Below are positions 1 through 8,997 of a DNA stretch of 64,000 nt, in pieces. The notes below the pieces were generated by a model, which saw nothing but the letters and a program-made list of their open reading frames with translations, was not told the origin of the DNA and searched no databases. Position 1 is the first letter of the stretch; the number at the start of each line of letters is the position of its first letter. Origin of the DNA: Parachlamydiaceae bacterium (GTDB lineage: Bacteria; Chlamydiota; Chlamydiia; Chlamydiales; Parachlamydiaceae); contig JACDHD010000002.1 of NCBI GenBank assembly GCA_013821265.1, positions 1-64,000 on the forward strand, given 5' to 3'. Both the position numbers and the translations under genes were made by a program.

Positions 1-95
1 CTTTTATAGGGGTCGGCTTGCCGACCCCACCGCAGTTCGTTGTGACATCGGCAAGCCGATGTTTGTGAAAGCGGTGGCAAGCCACCGCACTCCAA
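1..95. repeat. Cluster of three short palindromes, left flank
   Basis: Three perfect or near-perfect palindromes lie in a row, all built around a GGC-TT-GCC or GGC-AA-GCC centre: GGGGTCGGCTTGCCGACCCC at about 10-29, ACATCGGCAAGCCGATGT at about 45-62 and GCGGTGGCAAGCCACCGC at 71-88, followed by ACTCCAAA. The last two recur in inverted orientation after the next gene (about 1155-1205), and the GTGGC unit recurs at 53.68 kb. They are REP-like in form; mobility or a termination role is inference. Confidence 0.75.
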
Positions 96-156
96 AAAGC
101 ACATTCGCCCTTTGTGCTTTTCTATACCTCGTTTGACTAAGGAATCAGATACTCAA

Positions 157-1056
157 ATGTACACAGTTGAACAAATCAAACCAGAAACGTTGTCAACTGA
201 AACCACAAATGCCTTTGCGGTTCTATTAACCGGCTCTTCCTACCAATCCCATTTGCACTCTAATCACCCAGACACCTTACTATTAGGTGTGCGTCAACAC
301 GATCAACCCGTTGGCATACTCGTTGCAGCACTTTCACCACTCATTCGTTTAGCAAATGTAAAATGGCTTTTTGTAAACGAACAGCATCGCAGACAAGGTG
401 TTGCGACACAATTGCTTCAATTTCTACAAGCCTTACTAAAAGCTGAAAACTATCAGCTAGCTCTCTTATCCTATCCTGGAAAGCATTTGATCAGTTCAGG
501 GATAGAGCAATTATTGCATAAGCTAGAATGGCATGCTCCACGCTGCAGCCAAATCCACTGTCGCTTTGATGAAGCAAAATTCAATCCTCCATGGTTGAAT
601 CAAACTTACGTTGTGCCTACAGGCTTTCAGGAGTTTCTTTGGAATGACATCTCTGCTCACGATCGAGAAAGTGTGAAGGGGCAACTGGAGCAAGGGCAGA
701 TGCCAGCCGAATTATCGCCTTTTGAAAATGAAGAGTTGTTAGAGCCTTTAAATAGCCTAGGATTACGTTACAAGGGGCATATTGTGGGGTGGGTGATTAC
801 ACATCGCATTTCACCCGACACCATTCGCTACGATTCGCTCTATATTCATCGAGGCTGGCAACAAGGTGGAGCCGCATTGCGTCTTTTGTGTCATGCGATT
901 CAGCTACAAAAGGAGGCGCATGTGCATTGGGCAGAGTTAACAGTTAATGTTTCCCTCGTGGAGGCCACCTGGCTGCGTTTTTTGGAAAGACGACTCATTC
1001 CATACGCGCAAGACGTAACCTACACCAACCAATCCTGGATCAGTCTTGAGGGCTAA
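157..1056 (+). CDS. Tandem GNAT-family acetyltransferase
   Basis: This 299-residue protein appears to hold two GNAT folds. The first half has a motif-A-like stretch, WLFVNEQHRRQGVATQLL, whose RRQGVA matches the acetyl-CoA pyrophosphate loop (R/Q-x-x-G-x-G/A). The second half has YDSLYIHRGWQQGGAALRLL, a second and more degenerate motif A. Such proteins transfer an acetyl group from acetyl-CoA to an amine; the substrate here is unknown. An upstream TTG at 112 would lengthen the frame, but the ATG at 157 has TAAGGA 13 bases upstream and is preferred. The gene stands alone between inverted palindromic repeats, and its stop codon lies inside a GGGGAC/GTCCCC hairpin. Confidence 0.7.
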   Translation: MYTVEQIKPETLSTETTNAFAVLLTGSSYQSHLHSNHPDTLLLGVRQHDQPVGILVAALSPLIRLANVKWLFVNEQHRRQGVATQLLQFLQALLKAENYQLALLSYPGKHLISSGIEQLLHKLEWHAPRCSQIHCRFDEAKFNPPWLNQTYVVPTGFQEFLWNDISAHDRESVKGQLEQGQMPAELSPFENEELLEPLNSLGLRYKGHIVGWVITHRISPDTIRYDSLYIHRGWQQGGAALRLLCHAIQLQKEAHVHWAELTVNVSLVEATWLRFLERRLIPYAQDVTYTNQSWISLEG

Positions 1057-1073
1057 GGGGACTCTGTCCCCTT
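1052..1073. repeat. GGGGACTCTGTCCCC hairpin, also present near 55.19 kb
   Basis: The stretch GCTAAGGGGACTCTGTCCCC forms a perfect stem with a TCT loop and contains the TAA stop of the GNAT gene. A nearly identical copy lies at about 55184-55205, downstream of no shared gene, so this is a dispersed palindrome. A transcription-stop role is possible, but no long T-tract follows. Confidence 0.6.
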
Positions 1074-1147
1074 AGAACCCCTGCCAAAGGGTATGAACCC
1101 TCTGGACTCCCATTGTAGTGGGGTTACAAGGGCTTGCCAATGTTCTT

Positions 1148-1360
1148 CGCTTTTGGAGTGCGGTGGCTTGCCACCGCTTTCATAAACATCGGCTTGCCGA
1201 TGTTACTTTGGACATGTGTTGCAAGTGGATTGTGAGGCATCTGTCGCCACGTTGTGGCTTTCCTTTTAAAGGGGCATTCCCACGGGTTTCCTCGCTTCGC
1301 TCAGTCACCCGTGGCTAGCTACTGTCGCCACTAGCGTGGCTTATTAACCGCTCCGCGGTT
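1148..1360. repeat. Right-flank inverted palindromes and further hairpins
   Basis: The bases near 1155-1205 are the reverse complement of the left-flank repeat at about 45-95: GGAGTGCGGTGGCTTGCC, then ACATCGGCTTGCCGATGT, with the same spacer length. The GNAT gene therefore sits between inverted copies. Further hairpins follow: CCACGGGT paired with ACCCGTGG (about 1279-1314), GCCACTAGCGTGGC (about 1327) and AACCGCTCCGCGGTT (about 1347). A 66-codon frame across this stretch looks like repeat translation and is not called as a gene. Confidence 0.65.
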
Positions 1361-1424
1361 GTGAAACCAAGTATTTCGTTACTTTTATTGGCACTTGGAA
1401 GCTCCAAAAAGAATTATTTATTTG

Positions 1425-2744
1425 TTAATGCGTTTCAAAATGCTTTTCCCAATCGCAAGGTAACAGTTCTTTAACTGTACCTGTCCATTCAGCTCCAGGA
1501 TTTGTTTTCAGCACATGATTGATGGTCAACAATGCAAGATGCAAACAACTTTCGACGACATTCACTTCGGAAAACGAAGGCTCTTCTAGAGAATCAACAT
1601 CTCTCATGACACTGCCTACGTAATCAAGCATCGAACTCTCCATAATCGTTTTTCCAAAAGCTATTGCAGGCATTTGTTTGATACTAGAAGGAAGAGGATG
1701 CCACTTTTCTTGTACTTTCTTCATTTTCGCATGTTCTTCTGGGGAATCTTTGGGCGATAAGGACATAAACGCAACACCCTTCTTAAAGCACTCCTGGCGT
1801 ATCAGTTTTACACCCCTAACATAGTTTTGACCAGAAGATAGTTGAGTTAGGTGACCCTGTCCTGCCGCTGTAAGAGCTAATGAGTACTGTTGAGTTGCGT
1901 CAATTGAATGTGCTATCATGGTTTGATTGCGTGCAAAAAAATGATCTGAAATATTACGGTGACGTGTATTCCAGCGCTGTTTAAGACGAGTTAATGCTTT
2001 TTCGGTTAATTTTTGCAGGCCCTGATAGCATCGTGAGTGTGTTGTGGCTGAACTTTCTCGTTTTTTTCCTTTTTTTATCAGTTTAAAGCTATCGATAAAA
2101 GCACTTAGCTCTTTTTGCGTTGCTTCAGGAAAAAAATAGGTATGGAATCCCTTCAAATCCAATTTAAAGGCTTCAAATCGTTGATATAAAAATGGCAAAT
2201 TTTCTGTAGCGATAGACATTAGGCCTCTACAAGTCTGTATTAACTGTTCCGCTTCCTCGAAGTATGTATCTGGAAGCTCATCTGCGGCTGCAGTGTCCCA
2301 ACAACGCAGGAGATGTTTTGGTGCTTTAAGCTGCGATGGAATAACCTCGGCGTGCTCGTCATGCTCTGTTAAAATACACACTTGCCGTGTAGATAAAAAT
2401 AACCGAGCGAGCTGAGATGCCAATTGATGATGGTGCAAAGTCCTATGTTCATTACCAACAAAGATAACGTTGACGTATTGAAGGTTTTGTGAAAAAGGTC
2501 CCACCATATTGCAATCAATTAAATCAAAGTGGTTTTGAATGAAAATACCTATTTTCATCATCTCGTGAGAGGGTTTTTTTGGAATTACAACTTGCGTTAG
2601 TATGTAAGAGCGTGAACGAAACCAGTCATTTGTTTTGCGATACATGCCCTTGCTCGAACACTTAAGGCGTGTGATCTCCGAAACGGTAAGGTAATCGAAA
2701 CTATGAAATAAGGGTCTTCTTGCTAAAGTGCTGAGTGATGTCAT
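1425..2744 (-). CDS. F-box-like / ChaN-TIKI-like protein, paralogue A
   Basis: This 439-residue protein is a full-length paralogue of its upstream neighbour (438 residues). Residues about 8-45 (RRPLFHSFDYLTVSEITRLK) resemble an F-box helix set. The core carries VIFVGNEHRTLHHHQL near residue 93, RNQTMIAHSI near 273 and TAAGQGHLTQL near 292. These match in order the G-x-x-H...H, R-N/D-x-x-M and G-x-G-H-L signatures of the ChaN/EreA/TIKI superfamily, whose members bind haem or act as metal-dependent hydrolases. The F-box match is weak. The pair probably forms a short operon, with 19 bases between the genes. A host-directed effector role is inference; function is unknown. Confidence 0.55.
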   Translation of the reverse strand: MTSLSTLARRPLFHSFDYLTVSEITRLKCSSKGMYRKTNDWFRSRSYILTQVVIPKKPSHEMMKIGIFIQNHFDLIDCNMVGPFSQNLQYVNVIFVGNEHRTLHHHQLASQLARLFLSTRQVCILTEHDEHAEVIPSQLKAPKHLLRCWDTAAADELPDTYFEEAEQLIQTCRGLMSIATENLPFLYQRFEAFKLDLKGFHTYFFPEATQKELSAFIDSFKLIKKGKKRESSATTHSRCYQGLQKLTEKALTRLKQRWNTRHRNISDHFFARNQTMIAHSIDATQQYSLALTAAGQGHLTQLSSGQNYVRGVKLIRQECFKKGVAFMSLSPKDSPEEHAKMKKVQEKWHPLPSSIKQMPAIAFGKTIMESSMLDYVGSVMRDVDSLEEPSFSEVNVVESCLHLALLTINHVLKTNPGAEWTGTVKELLPCDWEKHFETH

Positions 2745-2763
2745 TTGTTTATCCTAATTTTTA

Positions 2764-4080
2764 TTAAATTGAGGCAAAGGAAACTTGCCAGTTTTCAGGT
2801 AAATAATCTTTAAGTAATCCACGGAAATCAGCTGTGGGATCTATTTTGAGCTTATTGTCGATGGCTAAAAGCGCGACGAGGAAAAGACTCTCAACGTACA
2901 TAACTTCATACGTTGCAGGACTATCAAGATCTGCAAACTTTTCCGTTACTTCTACAATAAAATCGGTTAGAGGTTTATTGAGAGTAGCATCTTCCAGCTG
3001 AAGAATACTTGCAGCTGTTGTAGGCATTTGAAAAGGTTCTGGAGACCATGCTTGCATCACTGTTGTCAAAGGTTGCTGCAAGGATTCAATGTCAATAGGT
3101 TCAGCTTGATCTCGAGGCATTAAAGACATAAAGGTAACGCCAGCTTTAAAACAGTCCAAGCGGATATGTTTCACTGCTTGTACATATTCTGGTTTGGATA
3201 CGAGATGTGTCAAATGTCCATCTCCCGCCATAGTGAGAACAAGAGGGTGTAATTTTGTCTGTTGGATGGTGTGTGCTACCATTGCTTGGTTGCGAGGAAG
3301 AATCGTTGAGGTTAGATGCTGGTGATACAAGGCATCGCGTGCTTTAAGACGAGTGATCGCTTTTTCTGTCACTTTTTGCATGATGTGACAAAATCGAGCT
3401 TGCGTTGTTTTGGATGTTTCATCAGCTTGTACAAAAAACTGTAAAAAGAGTTGTTGCATTTCTCCATGGGTAACTTCAGGAAAAAATAAGTTGTAGATTT
3501 TGAAAAAAATGGGAGAACACTCTACTGAGAATTCAGTCATTCTTGAGCTGTCTCCTAATGCGAACATGATAAGTTCGGAACAGCGATTTAGTAACGGCGC
3601 TGTAATAGGAGGCCAAAATTCTTCTGGTAGGTTATCTTCGTCCCAACAACTCATTAAATTTTCAGGAATTTGAGATTGAGCTTCTTTTATTTCTGCTTGA
3701 TCGAAACTCTCCGCTAATATTCTAACTGGCATTTGTTGAAAAAGAAGATCTACCAGCAAGCTTGTAACCGTTGTATGGGTGCGATTGCCATGTTCATTAC
3801 CAATGAAAATGATCTGTGTTCGTTGCAGCTTTGATGAAAAAGTTCCTGTCATATTGCAATCAAGCAATTCATAGTGATGTTGCATAAAGCGACAGATAGT
3901 GTTTAGGTCTTGTTTGTTGATTGCATGCGTTCTGTTGTTTCCCTTAACAAATAACTGGTTATTCACCCAAGCAACAGTCTTTCCACGCATGTCCTTACTC
4001 GTACTTGCGAGACAGGCAATATCCTTAAGATGCAAACAATCAAAAGTATTAAATAGAGGTCTTCTTTCCAATATATTCAC
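2764..4080 (-). CDS. F-box-like / ChaN-TIKI-like protein, paralogue B
   Basis: The preferred start is the GTG at 4080, with GGAG five bases upstream. It gives 438 residues beginning VNILERRPLFNTFDCL, co-linear with the 439-residue paralogue downstream. The frame stays open up to 4245, adding a hydrophobic stretch absent from the paralogue, and that longer start is disfavoured. Shared motifs are IIFIGNEHGNRTH, RNQAMVAHTI and TMAGDGHLTHL, the ChaN/EreA/TIKI-type signatures. The N-terminal RRPLFNTFDCLHLKDIACLA is F-box-like. The two proteins have diverged strongly between motifs but keep the putative catalytic or metal-binding residues, which argues that both are functional. Confidence 0.55.
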   Translation of the reverse strand: MNILERRPLFNTFDCLHLKDIACLASTSKDMRGKTVAWVNNQLFVKGNNRTHAINKQDLNTICRFMQHHYELLDCNMTGTFSSKLQRTQIIFIGNEHGNRTHTTVTSLLVDLLFQQMPVRILAESFDQAEIKEAQSQIPENLMSCWDEDNLPEEFWPPITAPLLNRCSELIMFALGDSSRMTEFSVECSPIFFKIYNLFFPEVTHGEMQQLFLQFFVQADETSKTTQARFCHIMQKVTEKAITRLKARDALYHQHLTSTILPRNQAMVAHTIQQTKLHPLVLTMAGDGHLTHLVSKPEYVQAVKHIRLDCFKAGVTFMSLMPRDQAEPIDIESLQQPLTTVMQAWSPEPFQMPTTAASILQLEDATLNKPLTDFIVEVTEKFADLDSPATYEVMYVESLFLVALLAIDNKLKIDPTADFRGLLKDYLPENWQVSFASI

Positions 4081-4280
4081 TAAAACTCCAAAAAATTTAT
4101 TTATTTGTTTGTTTATTTTAACAAAAAAACAAAATGCAAATAAAGGAGTATTTATTATGGAGAATGTGTAAATAATAAAGAACCATATGAATTTTATCAT
4201 ATCGGCATGATTGATAAGGTCTTTGAATCGGTTACAGAGCTTCAAGCTATACCGAAAGAGAAGATGCGACGTTTTGGTCT

Positions 4281-7200
4281 TTATACCATTTGCAATGCTA
4301 GTAACTCAGAAAATTTCCCTGAACGACTAGAGAGATCCTTGAATGTTCCTACATCTACGATCTTTCCATTATCCATCACATAGATACGGTCGGCATGCTT
4401 AATGGTGCTTAAACGATGTGCAATCACAATGCGGGTGACATCTAATTTCTCTAGATTTTGCATCACAATGCTTTGACTCATATTGTCGAAGGCATTTGTT
4501 GCCTCATCCCAAATCATCAGTGGGGCTTTCGTTAAGAATGCCCGTGCCACTAATAGTCGTTGTCGTTGTCCTCCCGATAATGTCATACCACCTGTTGTGA
4601 GTAAAGTATTCAACCCCATAGGTAACTCTTTAAGATCATTTGTGAGCCCTGCTAATTGTGCAGCCCAAATTACCTCTTCTTGGCTTGCAATATCACCGGC
4701 AGTGATGTTATCGAAAATCGTGCCATCTATAATCATGCTATTTTGCAGGATCGTCCCCATTTGCCTGCGCACGGCTCGCAAATCTAAAGTAGCCAAATCC
4801 TTGCCATCAAAATAGATTGCTCCCTGCTCAGGGGTTTCAAATCCCAATAATAATCTAACAATAGTTGATTTTCCACAGCCTGAAGGTCCAACGATGGCAA
4901 TAAATTCCCCTGGGTCGGCATAAAGAGAAATATCGTTGTTTACTAAAGCGCCTTGTTGATCATATCTGAAACTTAGATGCTCGATGCGAACTTCACCTTT
5001 GAAAACATCTGGTTTAATTTTTTCTAAACTTGTCTCCGGGTGTTCCTGAATGATAACTTTAGAACGCTTCCAAAGAGGGTATATGCTGATCATATCCATC
5101 AAAGTAATACTGAACTCTGAAATCGAAGAAGAAACATTTAAGAAAGCTGCATTAAATGCCAGAAAGGATCCAATTGTAATGGCAAAGACTTGCCCTCCAG
5201 GTGATGGAGCCTGCATTAAAATGATGATTACTAAGAATATGATCAAGTACTTAAGCAAATCTAAAGTGAGATTTGTTACTTGTACAATATTGTTGATAGA
5301 TCCTATTCGCAAACGAAGCCGCTGGCTTTGGATAGTATCTTTTGCCCATGAAGCAAAAATGCGATTTTCCACCCCATTGGTACGGATTTTCGATAGTCCA
5401 AAAATCATCTGGATGACTTTACCATTAATCTGTCCTTTTAATTCTTGATAGGAAAGTTCTAGTGATTGACTAAAATAAAAACCTATAAGAGACACAATTA
5501 ATCCGATTGCCATAATAATGACACCGACCAATGTAAGAATTGGGCTATAGTATAACATAACAGCTAAGAATAAGATGGAAAATCCACCATTAATCATGAT
5601 GTTGATAACCTTTCCGGAGATGATTTTTCGCATTTCTTGGATAGATGTGATGCGTTGAATTAAATTGCCTAAAGTAAAACGACGAAAGAATTGTGTGGGA
5701 AGAGAAAACATTCGCGCCCATAAGGCAACTTCAACATCATGGCTTAGATAGCTTTCCGCGCGCAAAATGGCATACGCACTGGTCACTGAAAACAAAGCCA
5801 TGCTGAGATACATGATACCCAAACCTATTAAAATGTGAGCATAGGTAACCTCATCCAAGTAGGGAATCACCTCATCAAACAATAGCTGATTAGCAATAGG
5901 TAGGAATAGACTAATAATGATCGTAAAAAGTCCAATTAATAAAACTGTCCAATAATCTTTGATCCTTCCTTGCAAGCAAAAATTGAATATTTCTTTACCG
6001 GTTAGTATGGCTTTAGATGGAAAGGAACGATAAAACATATAGGCTTTTGGCGAGAGCGTATCCGCTTCCGGAGCATCGATTTTTTTTGAGACACCCTCTG
6101 TGGGATCTAAAAGGTAATATTGTCCCGGTATATAGGTAAGAAGTGCTGCAGGCTTTTCCTTTTTCCCATTTACAAACCCCAACAAAGGTCCGTGATCTTG
6201 TTTCCACCAATATTTTGTCAGAAGTACATTCCGACAATAAACTCCGGAGGCTACTGAAATTTTATAAACTTGCTCAGCATAGTTTTTAGCTTTGCCAGTG
6301 GCAGGTTCGACAAATGTTTGTTGGATGGTTTTCCCAATCATTTGACAGGCCCGAATAAGCGGCTTGGTGCTTGGAAGTATGGGTGGTGCTTTTTCTTCGG
6401 ATAAAACTGTCCCCATTTCCCTTAGGACTGTATCCAGAAATTCCTGTTCTTTCTCTGTTCTTACTGTTTCAGTTTTATGCGCCTTAAGATTTTGGGTGGC
6501 CATCTCATTAGCTGCCACCTGCATGACAATTCGTTGAAAATTAAAAAGTCCTTGCCAGAATTTCTGGTAATTTTCGCTATTATATTCATTCGTGAAAACA
6601 TTAATTTCTGTTTGGTTAGAGGCGCTTTGTAGCCATTCGTTAGGACTTAATGGAAAAATCTCCTCACTAGCAGTGAGTCTAATCTCTTCGAGACCCAATA
6701 TGTTAACGCTGCCCTGAGTAATGGTAATCCAAGTGATAGCCTCATGTTCATCTTGGTATCTGAAGCGAGGAACCGCTATGGTTTGATTTTGCATTAGCAT
6801 TGTTGGGACATTCATCTGAAGGTGATGTGAAAAATGATGGATGCGATATTGATCGAATATGGAAGGTAGGGTATTGATCCACCTTCCCATATGGTGCAAA
6901 AGCTCTTGCTTTGCACTGGGGTGATTTAAAATATAGGTTTGAATTCTTTCGATAGGTAATGCTCGAAGCTTCACTTGAGAATTAGGCAGGCCCATTACCA
7001 GACAATTATTTATCAAAGGAAATGGAAAGAGACATTGATTTATTTGGAAATTATGCAGAAAAATAAAAGACCCCGACAGATCCTCTCCCGAAATGATCGC
7101 GTAGGAAGAAAACTTCTCAACATTCAACGATTGGGGGAACAGTACCGTGATATCCAGTTCTCCCTCTTCCAGCCACAAAAGTTTTTTAACATCATGCAAA

Positions 7201-7304
7201 ATGATGCGCTGATTTACAGAAATTACTAGTTCTTCCCCTTCTTTAAGAAGTAATTGCATTAACTCCGAGGGAGGGCTAATTTTTGGCATAAACATTTCCA
7301 CCAT
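4281..7304 (-). CDS. NHLM-type bacteriocin system ABC transporter (ATP-binding, second transporter)
   Basis: The protein is a 1007-residue permease-ATPase with a long soluble N-terminus (about 1-430), a six-helix ABC exporter region (about 445-730) and a C-terminal ATPase. The ATPase has Walker A GPSGCGKST, signature LSGGQRQRLLVARAF and Walker B LMIWDEATNAFD. The length and architecture match the second ABC protein of NHLM bacteriocin export systems (TIGR03797 type), which lacks a C39 protease. The ATG at 7304 and the ATG at 7289 (MPKISPPSEL, with GGTGG upstream) are both plausible starts. It is divergent from the tolC-hlyD-peptidase operon and shares its 93-base intergenic region. It probably exports or helps load the peptide encoded at 12.8 kb. 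Confidence 0.8.
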   Translation of the reverse strand: MVEMFMPKISPPSELMQLLLKEGEELVISVNQRIILHDVKKLLWLEEGELDITVLFPQSLNVEKFSSYAIISGEDLSGSFIFLHNFQINQCLFPFPLINNCLVMGLPNSQVKLRALPIERIQTYILNHPSAKQELLHHMGRWINTLPSIFDQYRIHHFSHHLQMNVPTMLMQNQTIAVPRFRYQDEHEAITWITITQGSVNILGLEEIRLTASEEIFPLSPNEWLQSASNQTEINVFTNEYNSENYQKFWQGLFNFQRIVMQVAANEMATQNLKAHKTETVRTEKEQEFLDTVLREMGTVLSEEKAPPILPSTKPLIRACQMIGKTIQQTFVEPATGKAKNYAEQVYKISVASGVYCRNVLLTKYWWKQDHGPLLGFVNGKKEKPAALLTYIPGQYYLLDPTEGVSKKIDAPEADTLSPKAYMFYRSFPSKAILTGKEIFNFCLQGRIKDYWTVLLIGLFTIIISLFLPIANQLLFDEVIPYLDEVTYAHILIGLGIMYLSMALFSVTSAYAILRAESYLSHDVEVALWARMFSLPTQFFRRFTLGNLIQRITSIQEMRKIISGKVINIMINGGFSILFLAVMLYYSPILTLVGVIIMAIGLIVSLIGFYFSQSLELSYQELKGQINGKVIQMIFGLSKIRTNGVENRIFASWAKDTIQSQRLRLRIGSINNIVQVTNLTLDLLKYLIIFLVIIILMQAPSPGGQVFAITIGSFLAFNAAFLNVSSSISEFSITLMDMISIYPLWKRSKVIIQEHPETSLEKIKPDVFKGEVRIEHLSFRYDQQGALVNNDISLYADPGEFIAIVGPSGCGKSTIVRLLLGFETPEQGAIYFDGKDLATLDLRAVRRQMGTILQNSMIIDGTIFDNITAGDIASQEEVIWAAQLAGLTNDLKELPMGLNTLLTTGGMTLSGGQRQRLLVARAFLTKAPLMIWDEATNAFDNMSQSIVMQNLEKLDVTRIVIAHRLSTIKHADRIYVMDNGKIVDVGTFKDLSSRSGKFSELLALQMV

Positions 7305-7329
7305 GTAGTATAAATTTACAATAACGTGA

Positions 7330-7357
7330 TTGACACCTAAAAAAAAAGTGATATTAT
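7330..7357 (+). promoter_or_regulatory. Promoter of the tolC-hlyD-peptidase operon
   Basis: TTGACA at 7330-7335 and TATTAT at 7352-7357 are 16 bases apart, with a TG one base before the -10 (extended -10). The predicted start lies about 30 bases before the ATG at 7398. It reads a sigma-70-like consensus; activity is inferred. Confidence 0.55.
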
Positions 7358-7397
7358 CAGATTTTCAAGATTATAAATATTAGGTTTTCTACTACAT

Positions 7398-8996
7398 ATG
7401 GCCTACATGCATCCTTGCACAGCTTCTAAACTCATAAGGCAAACCAAATATTATGTAAATCTGGTCGCATTAGTCCTTATTTTTCTTCCGGTCAGTGGGT
7501 ATAGCTGCGCACCTGAAGAAATTCCCAAGTTTTCTTTATTGCAAGCCATAGCCTATATGCTAGCTAACCAACCCGAAGTTGAAATTTCCGCGCTTAATAT
7601 CGATGCACAAGAAGGAATTGTGCGCAGTAAGGCAGGACCTTTTGACCCTGTCTTTAATGGATCTCTGGACTACACAGAAATGGAAAATCTGCAAAGCGCT
7701 GCATTTATGCTTAAAACCTCTAAGCAGGGTCATGAGTTGGTGGGATTTGTTGAAGGGCAAAAAAAAACGCGCTTAGGGACCGTTTTTTCTCTGAGTACCA
7801 AACTCGAGCAAGTAGATAACCATTTCATCTATCCTCGATCGGCAAATATTGGTACCATCACATTTCAGTTGGAACAACCATTATTGCGAGATTTTATATG
7901 TGGACAAGATACCGTTAACGAGATCGCTGCTAGATTGGAACTTTCAGCGGTAATGTTTGATAATCTGCAAACAATTTCTCAGCAAATATTGAACACAACG
8001 GTGCAATATTGGGAAGTTCTCGCAATCCAGAAACAACTTGTGATTAATCAAGAAGCTGAAATACGCATAGGCAAACTAACCGATGAGATTCAAAAATTAA
8101 TCAAGGAGGACCAACTTGCGCGATCCGATATTGTTCAGCCACTCGCTCAAATTGAACGCCAACAACTCATTGGCATCCAATTAGAACAAGATCTATATAG
8201 TGCAATTCAAACTTTAAAATTAATTCTTGGAAACATTGAATTTTGTGCAAATGATTCCGATAAAATTATTTTGACCGACGATTTCCCTCCTATAAAACTC
8301 GAGGTGCGGAAATTTGAAAATCTCGCTCATTGTCTCATTAACTACGCTACTGTCAATCGCTATGACATACGTGCATCAATGATTCGTGAGGATGTCTTTG
8401 ATATTCTAAAAAAAGGAGCCTACAATCAGACATTGCCTCAAGTTAATTTAAGAGGAGGTGTGAGCACAATGGATTTTACTTTAGGGGGCAAAGCGGAACC
8501 TTTTTTTAAACCACTAGAATTAAAGCGCCCACAGACAAATTGGTCTGTCGGAATCATAGTATCGGTTCCCCTTTACAATGATGCTGCAGAAGGAACTCTG
8601 CAATTGCGCACAGCACAAAAAAGTCAGTCTAAACTGCGCACCCAGTTGCTCATCCAATCAACAATACGTGATTTAAGAAGTGCCATTTTGAACCAATTAA
8701 ATTTAGCTAAGGAATTGGATAAAGCAAATGCTCTTGTTCGACTTAACAATACATTGATAGTGAATGAGCGCAAGAAGCTACTTGAAGGATTTAGCACCTT
8801 GTTTGTATTGCTGGATTTTGAAAATAGATACACCCAGTCCCTTCGTGATCAGGTCGCAATTTCAAAGCAATATTTACAAAATATTGCCCAGATTCGTTTT
8901 CTTACTAGTACGTTGCTAAATGCTGATGTTGACTGTTTAAATGCTATTGAATTGGCCGATATCACCTCATTGCCTGAATTTTATAAGGAAGGATAG
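7398..8996 (+). CDS. TolC-like outer-membrane efflux protein
   Basis: This 532-residue protein begins with a signal-peptide-like segment (basic residues near 11-18, then NLVALVLIFLPVSGYSC). It shows the long amphipathic helices and repeats of TolC-family outer-membrane channels (for example QPEVEISALNIDAQEG near 55 and the matching helix near 325). TolC proteins form the outer-membrane and periplasmic duct of type I export machines. It is followed after one base by the HlyD-like adaptor gene, whose ribosome binding site lies over its last codons. An intermediate Cys at the end of the signal region (SGYSC) could make it a lipoprotein, as in some OprM-like channels; this is not certain. Confidence 0.8.
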   Translation: MAYMHPCTASKLIRQTKYYVNLVALVLIFLPVSGYSCAPEEIPKFSLLQAIAYMLANQPEVEISALNIDAQEGIVRSKAGPFDPVFNGSLDYTEMENLQSAAFMLKTSKQGHELVGFVEGQKKTRLGTVFSLSTKLEQVDNHFIYPRSANIGTITFQLEQPLLRDFICGQDTVNEIAARLELSAVMFDNLQTISQQILNTTVQYWEVLAIQKQLVINQEAEIRIGKLTDEIQKLIKEDQLARSDIVQPLAQIERQQLIGIQLEQDLYSAIQTLKLILGNIEFCANDSDKIILTDDFPPIKLEVRKFENLAHCLINYATVNRYDIRASMIREDVFDILKKGAYNQTLPQVNLRGGVSTMDFTLGGKAEPFFKPLELKRPQTNWSVGIIVSVPLYNDAAEGTLQLRTAQKSQSKLRTQLLIQSTIRDLRSAILNQLNLAKELDKANALVRLNNTLIVNERKKLLEGFSTLFVLLDFENRYTQSLRDQVAISKQYLQNIAQIRFLTSTLLNADVDCLNAIELADITSLPEFYKEG

Positions 8997-8997
8997 T

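Noticed and set aside
1118-1318. 66-codon open frame after the GNAT gene
   Set aside because: It lies over palindromic repeats and has no ribosome binding site or family resemblance.
1-1360. CRISPR array
   Set aside because: The palindromes are not evenly spaced direct repeats with unique spacers, and no cas genes are present.
3899-4171. 90-codon frame opposite the upstream F-box-like gene
   Set aside because: It is antisense to a conserved coding start and has no independent signals.
5050-5448. 132-codon frame opposite the second ABC transporter
   Set aside because: It is antisense to conserved membrane helices; no ribosome binding site or family match.
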